DNA of 64,000 nucleotides from contig CM069457.1 in assembly GCA_035610835.1 (NCBI GenBank), positions 36,110,553-36,174,552 on the forward strand, given 5' to 3'. This DNA is from Ophiura sarsii. Taxonomy: Eukaryota; Echinodermata; Ophiuroidea; Amphilepidida; Ophiuridae. Positions within the stretch are counted from its first letter, which is position 1, and each line of letters begins with the position of its first letter. The notes under the pieces were generated by a model. That model was not told where the DNA came from. It saw only the letters and a program-made list of their open reading frames with translations, and searched no databases. The translations under genes and the position numbers were made by a program. Of this stretch, positions 38,030 through 50,462 are shown piece after piece.

Positions 38030-39556
38030 TCAGACCATGTTTGATTTCCTGTTTTTGCTAGAATCTTGAATTTGCACCTCATCAGTGTTTATAAGGGATG
38101 AAATGGGTATAAATAAAGTCTAGGACAGTATGTTTATCTATTTGGAAACTTCAGATACAAAATATTATTCAAAATATACAGTTTACACCAAAACAAATAT
38201 CTTTGAAAACAAGAAAAAAAACCCAGTTTTTTATAGATTTTATGGTTCGGTCGTGTTTGGGCAAACAAATCCCTTTTTTGGTCTTAGTGATTCTTGAATC
38301 ATAAACTTAACAATGTTACACAAATACCTATTAGCAGTTATATTGAGGCAACCTATAAAATTCAACCTGATAGTAGTTGGCTGCGAAGATAGCTTTTACG
38401 ATCAGCATTCACGTTGCTCCTTAACGATTTTTTATATACCACACAACTCTGGCGTAACTAGTACCCCGGGTGCTGGTCTGCGGGGGCGACAAATCAACGT
38501 GGTAAAAGATCTTCCAATATTCATACCATTTGCTCTAAAGAAAGTACCTTTTTATTTTATATGCAATTTCCCCAAAGGCGCCACACACCACGGTTATACC
38601 ACTTGAGTTGTGATGCATTTAAAAAAAAATCAAATCATAATTGTACACTATTGAATGGCTTTGTGAGTGATACAAGTATATATTGCACGTGCTATACAAA
38701 TATTTTTATAGCGAGTGTAATAAATCCTTGTATCACCCGAAAAATTCAATACTTTATGACTATTATTATTTATATTAGGTTTTTAGTATAATAATAGTAA
38801 AACTCACCGTCTGCCCGTCTTGATTGAGCGTAGAATCATTCGAGAATTATTGCTTACCAGTAACTCTTTAAAATTCCGCTTGGCCCTGGTCGGAAAATGT
38901 TGACCGCGTTTTTTTTTTATTCCTTGTGTTGGCAGAATCTTTATTTCGCAAGAGTTCGTTAACATTCCTCATCTTTCAGAAGCAAATCTCCCGGGCGTCT
39001 GCTTCGGCATTTTTTCAAACGTGTTGCTTTCGTAGGGGTGCCCTTCGTAAGCCTGCTTCATTTAGCCGATGACACGTATACAATTATTCGCGATGAAAAC
39101 ATGCTACCAGCCAAAATAGTCTCAATGCATCAAAGATGCGAATGGCCCTACAGTATAGATGAATATTCGTAACAGACAAATATGGGTATGAGACTAGATC
39201 AGCCGATTGGCCAATATTTTTAGAATACTTTTTTAGAATATTGGTCGCATCCGAGTACTTTGGTTGAACAATATTCATTACACGGTTTTGTTGTACCGTT
39301 AAAAAGTAATGAATAATACTAACTTGTATTGGCTATGGTTAGTTTATCAAGAAGTACACGATATTTGAAAGAAATCAGACATGCATACAAAATAATGGTT
39401 GCAAATTTTATAAATATTATTATTTTCATTTTATATCCCTCAGATAAACACCTCTTCAACTGGCTCCATGGCTACCATGGATTATACTACAACGCCACCA
39501 TGCAATGTGCCTACAATCCATTTACAAATGATGATGGCTCTATGTATTTCACGTAG

Positions 39557-40445
39557 AACACGAATGCTATTTGCTTGCGAATTCATTACCTGTCATAAGC
39601 TTCAATAATATACCTGATCTCATTATCTTAATATCATAAAAATACATGTGCGCCACATACACATTGAACACGAATGCTTTTGCTTGCGAATTCATTATCT
39701 GTCATAAGCTTCAATAATATACTATACTAAGCTTCAAAATTATAATATCATAAAATAATACGTGTGCTCCATAATACACATTGAACACGAATACCTTTGC
39801 TTGCGAATTCATTATATGTCATAAGCATCAATAATAAAGCTGATCTTATATCTTAATATCATAAAAAAATACATGTGTTCTATATACACATTGAACACAA
39901 ATGCTTTTGCTTACGAATTTATTATCTGTTATAGCTTCAAAAATATATATAATATCATATTTTGAAATCATATAAAATACCTGTGCTCCATAAACACAAT
40001 AAACACAAATACTTTCAGCTTGCGAATTCATCATCCTTCATAAGGCCAAACAAATGTATAACTTTGTCTCAGCAGCCCGCACGCATGGCCTTTAACATGA
40101 GTTTTACGCGCGTAGCGCTACTCTTGGCATCCATTTTTCTTCTTATCTTTTTCGATTTTTCGAAAAAGAATATTTTTTTGCATAGGACGAAGCTCATATT
40201 TGTAAAAAAATAAAATTAAAATAATACCATAGCACATCGCTTTTTAGCCAAAGGTTGCTGAGACATAGTATTTAATTTGTTTGGCCTAAGCTTCAAACAT
40301 ACCTGATCTTCTATCTTAAGATTAAAATCAGAACATGTGCTCCATATACACATGAACACAAATGCTTTCCGTTTGCGAATCCATATCTGTCATTAGCTTC
40401 AACATATAGCCTACCTGATCTTAGATTGTGAGATCATGAGATACA
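39557..40445. repeat. ~110-bp tandem repeats 3' of TIMP copy 2
   Basis: Five units begin near 39,561, 39,671, 39,788, 39,898 and 40,007 (ACACGAATGCTTTTGCTTGC, GAATTCATTATCTGTCATAA, CTTCAATAATAT, TTAATATCATAAAA, TACATGTG). A later diverged unit lies near 40,355. The repeats begin directly after the stop codon and probably contribute to the 3' untranslated region. Confidence 0.9.
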
Positions 40446-41390
40446 GTGCGAGTCAAAAATAAGTTGGTTGTACGGGAATGGATATTTTCTTCTGAATAAA
40501 CCAAACGAATTCGACATACCAATGAATCACGTATTCGAAGAGCGTAGTCTTCCGCTCATATGAATCACTAAAATTTATCCTTGCCTGTCATCACAAAGAA
40601 ACCTGTTTCCGGCAGCCTGGTGCTAAGCATTGGTTTCTGGTTTCCAATACGATTTATTCCGTTAAAATATACTACCGGGTTCCAAATTGTCGGTTCCTTT
40701 CATCTATACTTAAGCACCAGGCTGCTGGAAACGAGATTCCATAACAAAACTCATTTTTGCCAAGGTAGAATTATTGGTCGGCACAGATAAAAATAACTGA
40801 AACAACACCTTGGGTTTAACGGCGAAACCCGGAGTTTCCCTTGCAAACTCCAGAGTTACATCTCTTAGATTTAAGCTGGTATAATTCAAAATTGATATCA
40901 AGATTATTGGCATATTAAATTTATATTTGCATTAATCGGAATTGTTTCAATAATCTAGATATATTTTTGGAATATGTCCTAATTTGTATAATCCGAATTA
41001 TGCTGATTACATTTGAATATTATCCAGATGTGTTAATAATGTTGAATTGTACAAAAAAGGAAAACGATTATATTTTATTATCGCTGAGTAAAGCAAGTCC
41101 GGTAGTACGCCTTTGATCTAATCTAAACCAGCTGTTTTGACAAGTTGTTTGACAATTCGGAAAACCTCTCTTATCTTACCTGTCAATCATTGTATGTACG
41201 TAAATGTTGACCAATCAGGCTACGGCTTACATAATAGGCGGGGCTTATTATTATTTGTTATTGGCCAATCACGAGGTAGATTTTGCGTACTTACCGTATA
41301 TTGTGAATGAGATTTAAAAATCAGTTCGTCATCAAACTCCGTGGAACTCGCGAGTTATACGACTGTGTTCAAAATCACGATTCAACGTTA

Positions 41391-41887
41391 GGGATCACGT
41401 CAAAACTCGACCGCCAGGCAACCGCCGGTTACGGCCGGTTCCGCCCGGTTCTCACAAAACGTGTCGTCTGTTATAATATACACACATAATGAGGTCAAAT
41501 AGTTACACTCTGGTGAACACGACCGGTTGATAGTGCCTCGTCACACGCGTGAGCAATAAAATATTGAAGTAATGGGCTCAGTTGACAACCAGTACAATAC
41601 AGCTATTGATTTTCGCTGGGGTTGGCTTTTTCAATCTGTTTATAGCTCAATTAACTTTTTAAAATCAATACTGAAAGTCTATGAATGTTTTTTTTATAGA
41701 ACGATTATAGAGAGAGCTATTAATTATGACCGCAAAGTAACAGATTGATAGTGTAAATTGGTCCGGTTACAGCATTAAGTCAACCGGCGGTTGTTCAGTG
41801 TTGCATGCGCGAATATTCATATACCAGTAAAACATTTGACCTGAAAGAACCGGCGGTCAACGGGCGGTCGTGTTTTGACGTCTTCCC
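41391..41887. mobile_element. PIF/Harbinger-type MITE with proven TTA target site
   Basis: A 497-bp element with ends GGGATCACGTCAAAACTCGA(CCGCC) and (GGCGG)TCGTGTTTTGACGTCTTCCC. TTA flanks both sides (41,388-41,390 and 41,888-41,890), and block 1 has the empty site with one TTA at 22,040-22,042. Three-base TWA duplications and GGG-starting ends are typical of PIF/Harbinger. CCGCCGGTT/AACCGGCGG repeats lie inside each end. No coding capacity. Confidence 0.92.
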
Positions 41888-42237
41888 TTATTTGTTGCAG
41901 TATATTTTTAAGAATTAAAGAAATATATACAGAAGGAACTGTCTCCTTTTGCTTAACTTCGCGTTCGACTCAAGTTGAGTGTAATTTAATGAGGCATGTT
42001 GGATTTACCAATTGAATGTTTTTAAATAAACTTGTTATCTGATTTTTGCTTTCAGACCTTTGCAATTAAATACATTCTTGTATCAGACAATGTGTATGTT
42101 GATTTTTGTTTTCTTTCGAGCCTCTAACTTTCTATCACGCTGTGGTTAAAACAAAGTTGGTACAATTTGGGAATTGCCAAATCAGCGGGAAATTTGATTA
42201 GCATTTTGAAATTCGTGCACGACATTGAATAATTACA

Positions 42238-43476
42238 TTGGAAGAATCATTGAGACTGAACCCGAAATACGAGTGGCAGCTATCTACTGTTATAGTGCAT
42301 AGACGTCGATGGGGTCCTCATACCATAGACAGATTTGCAACCATGTCCAATACCCAATCAACCGGTAAAACAGCCGGGTTGCGGACCCATTATCACCACA
42401 AGGAAAAATTAAGACAAGGACACATTAATTTGTTTGTGCCTCATGTCGGCATCAAGAAGGGATCACAATCTTTTAATTCCCTACAACATGCAAATATGAA
42501 AGTATCAGAATTTAACCAGACTTTTATTTAAACCACGGATGTTCACAACTTCTTACACAACTCCTCAGTGACTACACTACCTCGAAGTAAAAGTTATATT
42601 ATTATTATTATTATTTCATTGATCCAGTCTCAATGCTTTCTTGACAGAGAATGACATTCACGGTAGTACCAAAATACGGCGGCCTAACTCGCGATGCCCT
42701 GATTGGTCCGCCCTAGAACAAAACACACTGCCATTAGTCCTTAACGTACCGATACCGCTCAAACCAAAACAATAACACTAGCAACGGAACCTACCATTTT
42801 CCCCGAGGTGATAATGTTTGGTTTCAATGGATGGACCAATGAAACTAAATTCTCTCAGGGAGTGGAACCGTTGGCGCAAACAGATGAATGTACAAGAACA
42901 ATAACTGTGCCTGCTCCGCCATTTCGGCCTATTGCACGAGTGTTAGACATTGTACAAACACAAAAAGCCACAGCAATCATTTTGGCCCCATGTTGCCCGA
43001 CATGTTGGTCAGCGCAGCCATGGTTTCAGAGACTCAGACAAATGTACATAGCGCCCCCACTGGAACTGACAACAGGGAAGCGTACAATTTGGACAATGCA
43101 TTCCTTCCCCGAATCACTACGCAACAAGGTGGACACTCTTGGCATGAAGGATATGTGGGAAGCTCGACTTCGCGAGTTGAATTGGCCACAAAAAGCCATT
43201 AACTATTTTAAGTACGCGTGGGCGACTTCCACAAGAAATGAATATACTAGACAATTAGTGAAGCTCGATGACTTTTGCAATAGTAAAAATGTTCTTTTTC
43301 CTCCTACGAGTACAGATATTATGAATTATGGCAGCATTTTTGTGTGGTATTACCAAAAAATCTACAGTACCTCCGTCGGTGCTTAAATGTATGTTTGCAG
43401 CATTTACATCTACGTATGTTGCCGCGTATGGTTTGCCAAGCCCTGCAAAACCTCCAGAGATTTTGAATTTAATCTT
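42238..43476 (+). pseudogene. DIRS/Ngaro-like retroelement fragment, 5' part
   Basis: The first open piece (42,238-42,531) carries WGPHTIDRFATMSNTQ, the RNase H core motif typical of DIRS-type elements. The second (42,808-43,386) carries ILAPCCPTCWSAQPWFQRL, the end of that domain, then STRNEYTRQLVKLDDFC, the start of the tyrosine-recombinase core-binding region. A frameshift near 43,330 moves the reading into another frame that continues to the edge of an inserted element at 43,478. No reverse transcriptase remains upstream. It is a decayed mobile element, not a host gene. Confidence 0.85.
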
Positions 43477-43477
43477 A

Positions 43478-44918
43478 CACTGAAAAATAATTTGGTGTCA
43501 TTTTGACACTAAAACAAGCGTCAAAAAATGGGTCCTCAGTTGGCCACCTAAAGGTGTCAAATTGACACCATTATGGGTGTAAAATATGACACCTTAGAGT
43601 GTCATATTCATTTTGACACCTTTGGGTGGTTACCTGAGGACCCATTTTCGAAAATGCCATTACACCCCAAATGTGGTGTAATATTGACTCTCTTTAAGTG
43701 TCATATTGAGTTTGACACCCTAAAGGTGTCAAATTGACACCATTATTGGTGTCAAATTGACACCATTATGGGTGTCAAATTGACACCATTATGGGTGTCA
43801 AATTGACACCTTTGGGTGTCATATTCATTTTGACACCTTTGGGTGGTTACCTGAGGACCCATTTTCGAAAAATGTCATTACACCCCAAATGGGGTGTAAT
43901 ATTGACTCTCTTAAGAGTCATATTGAGATAGCACATGTTTAGGAGCCGTTTTCTCGTCGCCATTTTGTTTGCATGTTACGAGCCGGTAAGACTGGTAAGT
44001 ACCGATCTGCTCCATTTCCAGACATTTTTGATAATAATTATGATACAATTAGCGTAATGTAAGACGTCCGTATGAAAAAGAAGACCACTGTGCCAGATAA
44101 ATCAGGCTACATGTATGTAATGTTGCACATATCATCGTATGCATGCATGACGAACACACACATAGTACTGGTAGGTCCATGCACTGACACAGTCCAACAA
44201 AATGCTAGTCTCTGACTATGAAATTGTAATTCATTTCATCAGTTAGTTGGCGCAATATTAAACAACATGAACAAGGCTTACATTACGCTAATTGTATCAT
44301 AATTATTATCAAAAGTGTCTGGAAATGGAGCAGATCGGTACTTACCAGTCTTACCGGCTCGTAACATTCAAACAAAATGGCTACGAGAAAACGCATGCGA
44401 TGATATGTTGATAGACGCCCAAATTAGTGTCAAAATTACACCAATTGGTGTCAGAATTACACCAATTTGGTGTCAGAATTACACCAATTTGGTGTCAGAA
44501 TTACACCAATTGGTGTCAGAATTACACCCGTTGGTGTCAGAATTACACCAATTGGTGTCAGAATTACACCAATTGGTGTCAAAATGACACCAATTGGTGT
44601 CAAAATGACACCATTTGGTGTCAAAATGACACCATTTGGTGTCATGCTGCTTCGACACCTCTAAAAACCGTGAGCTTTCCCGCCAACTATTGACGCCCTT
44701 GGAGTTATTTCAATTAATCTGACACCAGTTTTGGTGTAAATCACTAAATGATCACTGAAAGGTGTCCGTCGGACACTTAACGGTGTCAACGTAAATTATG
44801 TGCAAACCCATATCATTGACGATTACACCAATTTTGGAGTCAAAATAACGCCTTTGTAAGTGTCATTTACAGTTGACTCCAAGAAGGCGTCGCTGTGACA
44901 CCAATTTATTTTTCAGTG
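43478..44918. mobile_element. 1.44-kb fold-back element rich in GGTGTCAAAATGACACC
   Basis: Ends CACTGAAAAATAATTTGGTG and CACCAATTTATTTTTCAGTG are inverted repeats with TA on each side (43,476-43,477; 44,919-44,920). Inside are arrays of palindromic GGTGTCA...TGACACC units (43,500-43,870 and 44,425-44,650) and a second, perfectly nested inverted repeat (about 43,955-44,075 versus 44,270-44,400, GAGCCGGTAAGACTGGTAAG and mirror). It lies inside the DIRS fragment and thus is younger than it. Open frames over the arrays are artefacts. Confidence 0.9.
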
Positions 44919-44920
44919 TA

Positions 44921-45222
44921 GCCTTGGTTAAGTCCACCACGTCGCGACCGATGCACAGATGAACAGTTATGCCACTTAGGTGTCAATAACAAATTGCCTA
45001 TTGACTTGCTTGAAGGCTACTCTGATCACAATAGCAACAATTGCGCCACCGTCTGATTTGGCGCCTAAAGGGAACTTTGTGAACCCAACCAACAGAGAAC
45101 ATCATTTAGTTTTGGGTACTGATCAATTGAATTTTTACTCTGATGGGTCACTTGAAGTTACCTTTTTTGGTATCAAAAATGATACCAGCAGAAAAGAGTT
45201 TGTGGTTCATTTACCCCAGTGA
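44921..45222 (+). pseudogene. DIRS/Ngaro-like retroelement fragment, 3' part
   Basis: Continues the recombinase domain after the inserted element: KSTTSRPM lies at the start in one frame, then after a frameshift an open stretch (44,980-45,222) reads LLTCLKATLITIATIAPPSD, matching the helix region of tyrosine recombinases that precedes the first catalytic arginine. The catalytic His/Tyr part was not found, so the element is inactive. Confidence 0.7.
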
Positions 45223-46421
45223 CTAATGCTGCGATAAGCGTGGTAGATAGTTTACAGGCGTAACCCAACATTTGGAGAGCACCAAATCGTGGTAAGCTAC
45301 TAGGCTAGTAATTGGCGGGTAATTTACGCTAAATGTTATACTTATACCTGACCGGACCCAGGAGTAAGTTGGGGCAATCAGTCGATTCTAGCAGTAGCGT
45401 AAATTTGTTGTCAACATTAGAGAGGACGATTCGCTGCTGCGGACGGACCAAATGCGCTTGCATGCACAGGGGGTGTCTATTTGAAGTGGAATTTGACCCC
45501 CTCATAAGCTGAAAGATTTCATATTTTTGAAACTCCATTCGTGCAATTTGGTGAATACTTTTAGTCAAAATTTAGATCAACTCCTTTTGCCCATTCAAAC
45601 ACTAATCGCACCGATTTTGGGTCATATTTAGACCAAAATGTACTAATTGTCCAAGGATTTTAAACAATGACTAAATAAATAAATAAATAACCTTATTATT
45701 GTTTTGATTAATTAAAAACTGATAAAGCCACAGTTTCAACATTATTGTGAGTGGACGGGTAGAAGAACAAAAAAATACGGAAGTATTTGTGTTAAGAGAT
45801 GTGTTATAATTGTATATACCATTAAACTACTTGTTTCCATCGGGTGCTTGTGTTTGTCATTAAAATTGGTTTTTTTGGTGCATGTGCCCCTCGCCCAAAA
45901 TATGTTTGTAATGTCATGATAGTCATTATTTTTGAAAAAGCGACCTAGCGAGTGACGACACATTTTAAATATTACGGAGGACCATTCACGTCAGCATTTT
46001 ACAGTAAACTATAGGGTAACACTTGACATATGCGCCAATTAATTTTGTAAGTGGACGATGCTGATTAATGTGGATATTTACCTCGCTAGTTACTATTCTG
46101 GTGTTACTCGCCAGTTATGCTCTAAAAATTACATCGTTAGTAAGTTACGCTACAGTTAGAGCATAACTACTAGGGGTAGTTTACCTCCCTATTAAGTTAC
46201 GCTAGTTTGGTGCACTCGGCCGTTTGTGTACCAGGTAAACCTCTGTTTCTTTCCCTCCCTGCCCCTTACAGGTCTATTTCCTCTTCCACAGCTCCAAACC
46301 AGTTAACAAGGGTTATTAACTTGGCTGGTGTAGGTGGTCATTCAGATCATCAGCTGCTAAGTCCAATCTTACCTTTCTATGATTGGATTTAAATGCCATT
46401 ATCTGTTTTATGATTGGTATA
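45223..46421. other. No recognisable gene
   Basis: Contains an (AATA)n tract near 45,673-45,692 and repeated TAGTTA(C/T)GCT phrases at 46,085-46,205 (for example AAGTTACGCTA twice, AGAGCATAACTA mirrored as AGTTATGCTCT). No gene supported. Confidence 0.4.
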
Positions 46422-46694
46422 AGGCGACGAAAAAACACCCCTATTTTACTGTCCGATCGAGCCACTTTTTGCGATTTTTATTTATTTATTCTCAAATCAT
46501 GTAAAATCAGCCGTTTTGGTGCCGAAAATCTGTCGGAAAAAAGAGATTTTTTTTTTTTTAATTCCCGATTTTTGCAGATTTTTGTGACATTTTAGGTTAA
46601 AAAAATAAAATAAAATAATAAAAAGCCCGACCAACCGACCCTACTTGACAGGTCCGTCCGCCCGTAAAACAGGGTGTGTGTTTTTCGTCGCCTA
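46422..46694. mobile_element. MITE with AGGCGACGAAAAA ends
   Basis: The left end AGGCGACGAAAAAACACCC is mirrored by GGGTGTGTGTTTTTCGTCGC(CT). It encloses CGACCAACCGACCC and GTCCGATCG phrases like those of the GGTCGGTCG family. No coding capacity. Confidence 0.8.
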
Positions 46695-46904
46695 AACGCA
46701 CTATTGACATGATTGGTGCATTCCTACCACACATGTCTGCACATTACTTTCCTACTGAGGTTTTCTCATGAATTTGTTTACCATTGCACATAAATATTCA
46801 TGCATCAAATGTATTGATTACGTATCTATTAACATTGATTTGTGCCAGAATTTAAAGGTATAAATGAGTTATCTTTACCATATTGAATTTGATAGATTAT
46901 TTAC

Positions 46905-47052
46905 ATTTATTATTATGCATAGCACGCAAGTCATGTTGTACAAACCTGTCACGTACATACATTTCGTGCACACTTTTAAGTTTGCACGAAATGTATGTAC
47001 GTGGCAGGTTTGTACACCCCGACTTGTGTGCTATGCATTATAATAATAATAA
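46905..47052. repeat. Long hairpin, ~60-bp arms
   Basis: ATTATGCATAGCACGCAAGT...CACGTACATACATTTCGTGCA is mirrored after an ~8-nt loop by TGCACGAAATGTATGTACGT...GACTTGTGTGCTATGCAT, with few mismatches. Flanking (TAA)n/(TTA)n extends the pairing. Confidence 0.92.
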
Positions 47053-47960
47053 TCTATAAATGTAAAACAAAATGTCCATTTTTAGGTCAAATCAAATCAA
47101 ATTTATAAGACGAAGGCATAAAAACAATCTCAGTTCATCAACCCTCCTATAAATACTTTCAATACGATTTTGTATTTCAGCAGTTTTAAAACAGCGCGTA
47201 AAACCTACCATTGAGTGTTGTTTGCACATTATCACGTTCCACGCGGCAGGCGTCTGCAGACGACATTCCAAAATGCCACAAAATGTTTAAAAAATGTCAA
47301 TATTATGGAATTTCATTACAATATTTGGAATCACCATGAGAAAGGCAATGAAATAAAGACAAACATGGTTATCATTTGTTCAGTAATTCTTGAGATAGAC
47401 TTTGAAAGTTGGGAAAGATTTCTGAAAAATCTGTTTTGTATAATATGAAAAGTATTAAAAACCCATGTAACATGCTGCTTGAAGCAGAGGAGTAGGAGTG
47501 TGAGGGCTTTGGTGGGTGGCACTCTTAGGTAGTTGTTCCATTTCATATATCCACCACTATTTGGTTGTAGAGATATTATTTGCGGATGTTTAGTCTGGTC
47601 CTTGATTTAGCAAATGTCTGTGAGTGTGCTCTAAGGCTCAGCCTTTTTGAGCATTGTGTTAGGGTCTATCTTGTCTATTTGATCTAAACTGCTCAAAAAA
47701 AAGTTCAGAAATTTGTTTTAAGGGGGGACTTAAGGAAGGTTTTTTAGGAATTTTGTGAATGATGAAATTATTGAACTATGGCTCAAATGTACACAAAAGT
47801 ATACATTTTTGGAAAGGAAATGGATCAGAGAATCCCAATTTAGCATAAATTGAGAAAATCACAAAAAATCACTTTTTTACCCAATTTTTTTGGACAAAGC
47901 TAACAAAAATTATTTTGAGTAAAAAATGCCCAAATCGTAGATGATGATGTAAAGACACTA

Positions 47961-48348
47961 ACTGGAAGGAGCCAATAAGTGCTCCTCTGTTTATGTAGTA
48001 TTAGTTTTATACTCACCTCTACTGTCAGCTTGGAAACGTTTGCATTTTATCCCTAAGATGAACTGCTGCCCAAATATATGCCTTTATTAAAAATCTACAT
48101 AATTATTTAATTAAGAAAAATCACTTCGGACACCTATATCTCTACATTTAGCCCAATTGGGCTACATATCCCCACTTTGGCAACACGGTAGTAGCCCAAC
48201 CAGGCAACACCGTTACCCATAATGCACCCTCTTTAACCATTGGTCGAGAGGGGATGAGCACTGGCGGCCGGAGGTGGGAACAAGCTGTAGAGGTGAGTAT
48301 AAAACTAATACTACATAAACAGAGGAGCACTTATTGGCTCCCTCCAGT
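47961..48348. mobile_element. 388-bp MITE with 62-bp inverted ends
   Basis: Left end ACTGGAAGGAGCCAATAAGT... to TATACTCACCTCTAC (47,961-48,022) mirrors the right end (48,287-48,348) with one mismatch. Its left ~240 bp also match, inverted, the right end of the adjacent 7.8-kb unit (55,934-56,160), so the two are related. No open frame. Confidence 0.88.
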
Positions 48349-49742
48349 TTATTACGTATTATTTATACTCACCTCTACAGCTTGGAAACGTTTGCATAGC
48401 AGACTTGCACCGAACTAGGAGGAGACATAAAGCTCATGCCCTCAACCAGTCAAAGTGGGTGTCCGACAACAAACACTCCATGTCGTAGAGATGAGTACAA
48501 ATAATACTGGCTGTAAGCCAACTGGAAAGATCAAGCAGCTCTGAATATATCATATTAGATAGGTGAAGAAGTTTGAGCTAAAAAGCGAGGAACGGCCTAG
48601 CGTGACATACATAGGAAGCAATATAATCTTCCCTCTAAAATCGCCCCACTGTGGGATAAAGAACATTAATGGGTTAAACACGACAAATCCAACAATCTTG
48701 GGATAAGCTTACCTCCAAAATTCTTGTGAATATTATTGTCGTAATCGGCGTTTTAGTCAAATCAGGAAGAGTCACGTTCGGCGTTTTAGTCAAATCAGGA
48801 AGTGTCACAATAGGCGTATAAGTCACAATCAGGATATTGTCTAAATATGCTTGTGTCACAATAACTGCTGTGTCTAGTCTTTCCTCCTCTTTCTCTCTCT
48901 CTCCATACTAGCTAGACCTGGCTTCCACTACCCAGGACCTGTGTGGATCAAGAAACCATTATGCTACGTCTTAAAACTTCTCTCTCCTTCTCATCTCTAC
49001 CTCCTCCTTCATTCAACTAATTCTGACTTCCGCTCCCGAGGACTTGCGTAGCATATCATCCCCCGGCAGCGCGAAGCTGAATGTCCTTCATAAAAATAAG
49101 CGAAGGAGGAAACAGTCTTCCAAAAAACTGTACTGTGTTCATGAACTCATAAAAAGGATAGCCCCTTGGCGTGAGCCCAAGAGGCTGAGAGGGCTCTGAC
49201 AAAGAGCCCCGAACTACCCTTAAGGATATAAATCACTTAATAATCTCAACCAGCCAGCCAGCCAATGTGACCTTGGCTGCTGCACTATGGGGCTTGACAA
49301 TGGAAACAAAAAACAGTTGGACCTGACCTCGGACAAATTTGGTTCTATCGATACACCCGTTCAAAACCGGGCAACTCAGTCTCAGTGGTCTGTGCTCCGA
49401 TATGATAATGTTAGGGAGGAATATCGAGGACGCTGAAAAATTAATGCCGCTCATAGCAAGAAAATATGATCTGAAACAAAAGGTGTAACGCCAGCCATGC
49501 TAAAAACGGAGGATCTACCGATAGATAATGCGTGAAGATCAGAACAGCGTCTTCCCGAGGCAAGAACTATGAGAAAAAGGGGGCTTCATGGTCTAAGACA
49601 CTCAGAGAAGCCGACTGACAAGGGCTCAAAGGAGACTCGTAGAGTTTGGCTAGAACCAAACAATATTATACTGATTACTATACTATAGTATGTCCATGAA
49701 TAGGGGAATCAAGGATGAAAACTGAACCGACCTAGGAAAGGA

Positions 49743-49824
49743 CTATTTGTTCTGTGGGATTCGAACCCACGGTCTTCAGATTATAAATCTGATGCTCTAC
49801 CGGTCTCGCTAACGGAGCACTTGT
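49743..49824 (-). pseudogene. tRNA-like sequence (UAU-type anticodon loop)
   Basis: On the minus strand: a D-arm-like TAGCGAGACCGGTAGAGC, an anticodon arm with perfect 5-bp stem TCAGA/TCTGA and loop TTTATAA, and a perfect T arm GTGGG-TTCGAAT-CCCAC. The acceptor stem does not pair and two D-stem pairs are broken, so this is a tRNA pseudogene or the head of a tRNA-derived SINE. Confidence 0.75.
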
Positions 49825-50275
49825 AAATCCAACCTAGATAATGGAGTTAGTATAACGATATACAATAAGAACCGAAGTACCATAATCAAAGAAACAACCA
49901 TAAAAAACCGATCAGGGTGTCATGATCTGAGCGCTGGCCCTCATCCGCAAGCCTAACGCGGTCAGGCTACGCACCGCAAGCCAAAAACAGCAGGCGCGCC
50001 ACGCTGCTGAGGGCAGGTAGATGTCGAGCCCACGAGACCACTCATGGTGGTGACCTGATTAGAAGAGATCAACAACTCTATGATTAAAGTAGAGGGGAAA
50101 AAGTAACCCGAATATAAACACTATAATATAATAAAAGTGTTAGATTCTAGGGAGGCTAGCTTCTCACAATCACCAAGCTACTCTACTAGCCTTGGTATCA
50201 AGCTGGCCTGGCCATTCAAGTTCTACTCTTCATGTACTTAAAAGAACAATGCAATAATACTGAAAAAGTAGAAAT

Positions 50276-50462
50276 ATTCGCGAGGATTTATTTTCGCGAA
50301 TTATCCTCATCCGCGAAAATATAAACTCGCGAAAATAATGACCTAGTTCACAAATGTTGAAGATCGCGAAAAAATAAGAATAAAAGATCGCGAAATGCCT
50401 GTTAAGTGTTTATGACCATTTTCGTGAAAATATCCTATCGCGAAAATATAGACTTTTACAGT
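50276..50462. repeat. Cluster of TCGCGAAAATA motifs
   Basis: About eight variants of TTCGCGAA/TCGCGAAAATA in both orientations within 190 bp. Meaning unknown; such motifs recur in invertebrate non-coding repeats. Confidence 0.8.

Noticed and set aside
44315..44693. Overlapping open frames of NWCQNYT/VSELHQL repeats
   Set aside because: Several frames on both strands are open because the palindromic ~20-bp repeat lacks stops.
49743..49824. Functional tRNA-Ile(UAU) gene
   Set aside because: T and anticodon arms are good, but the acceptor stem does not pair and the D stem has two mismatches.
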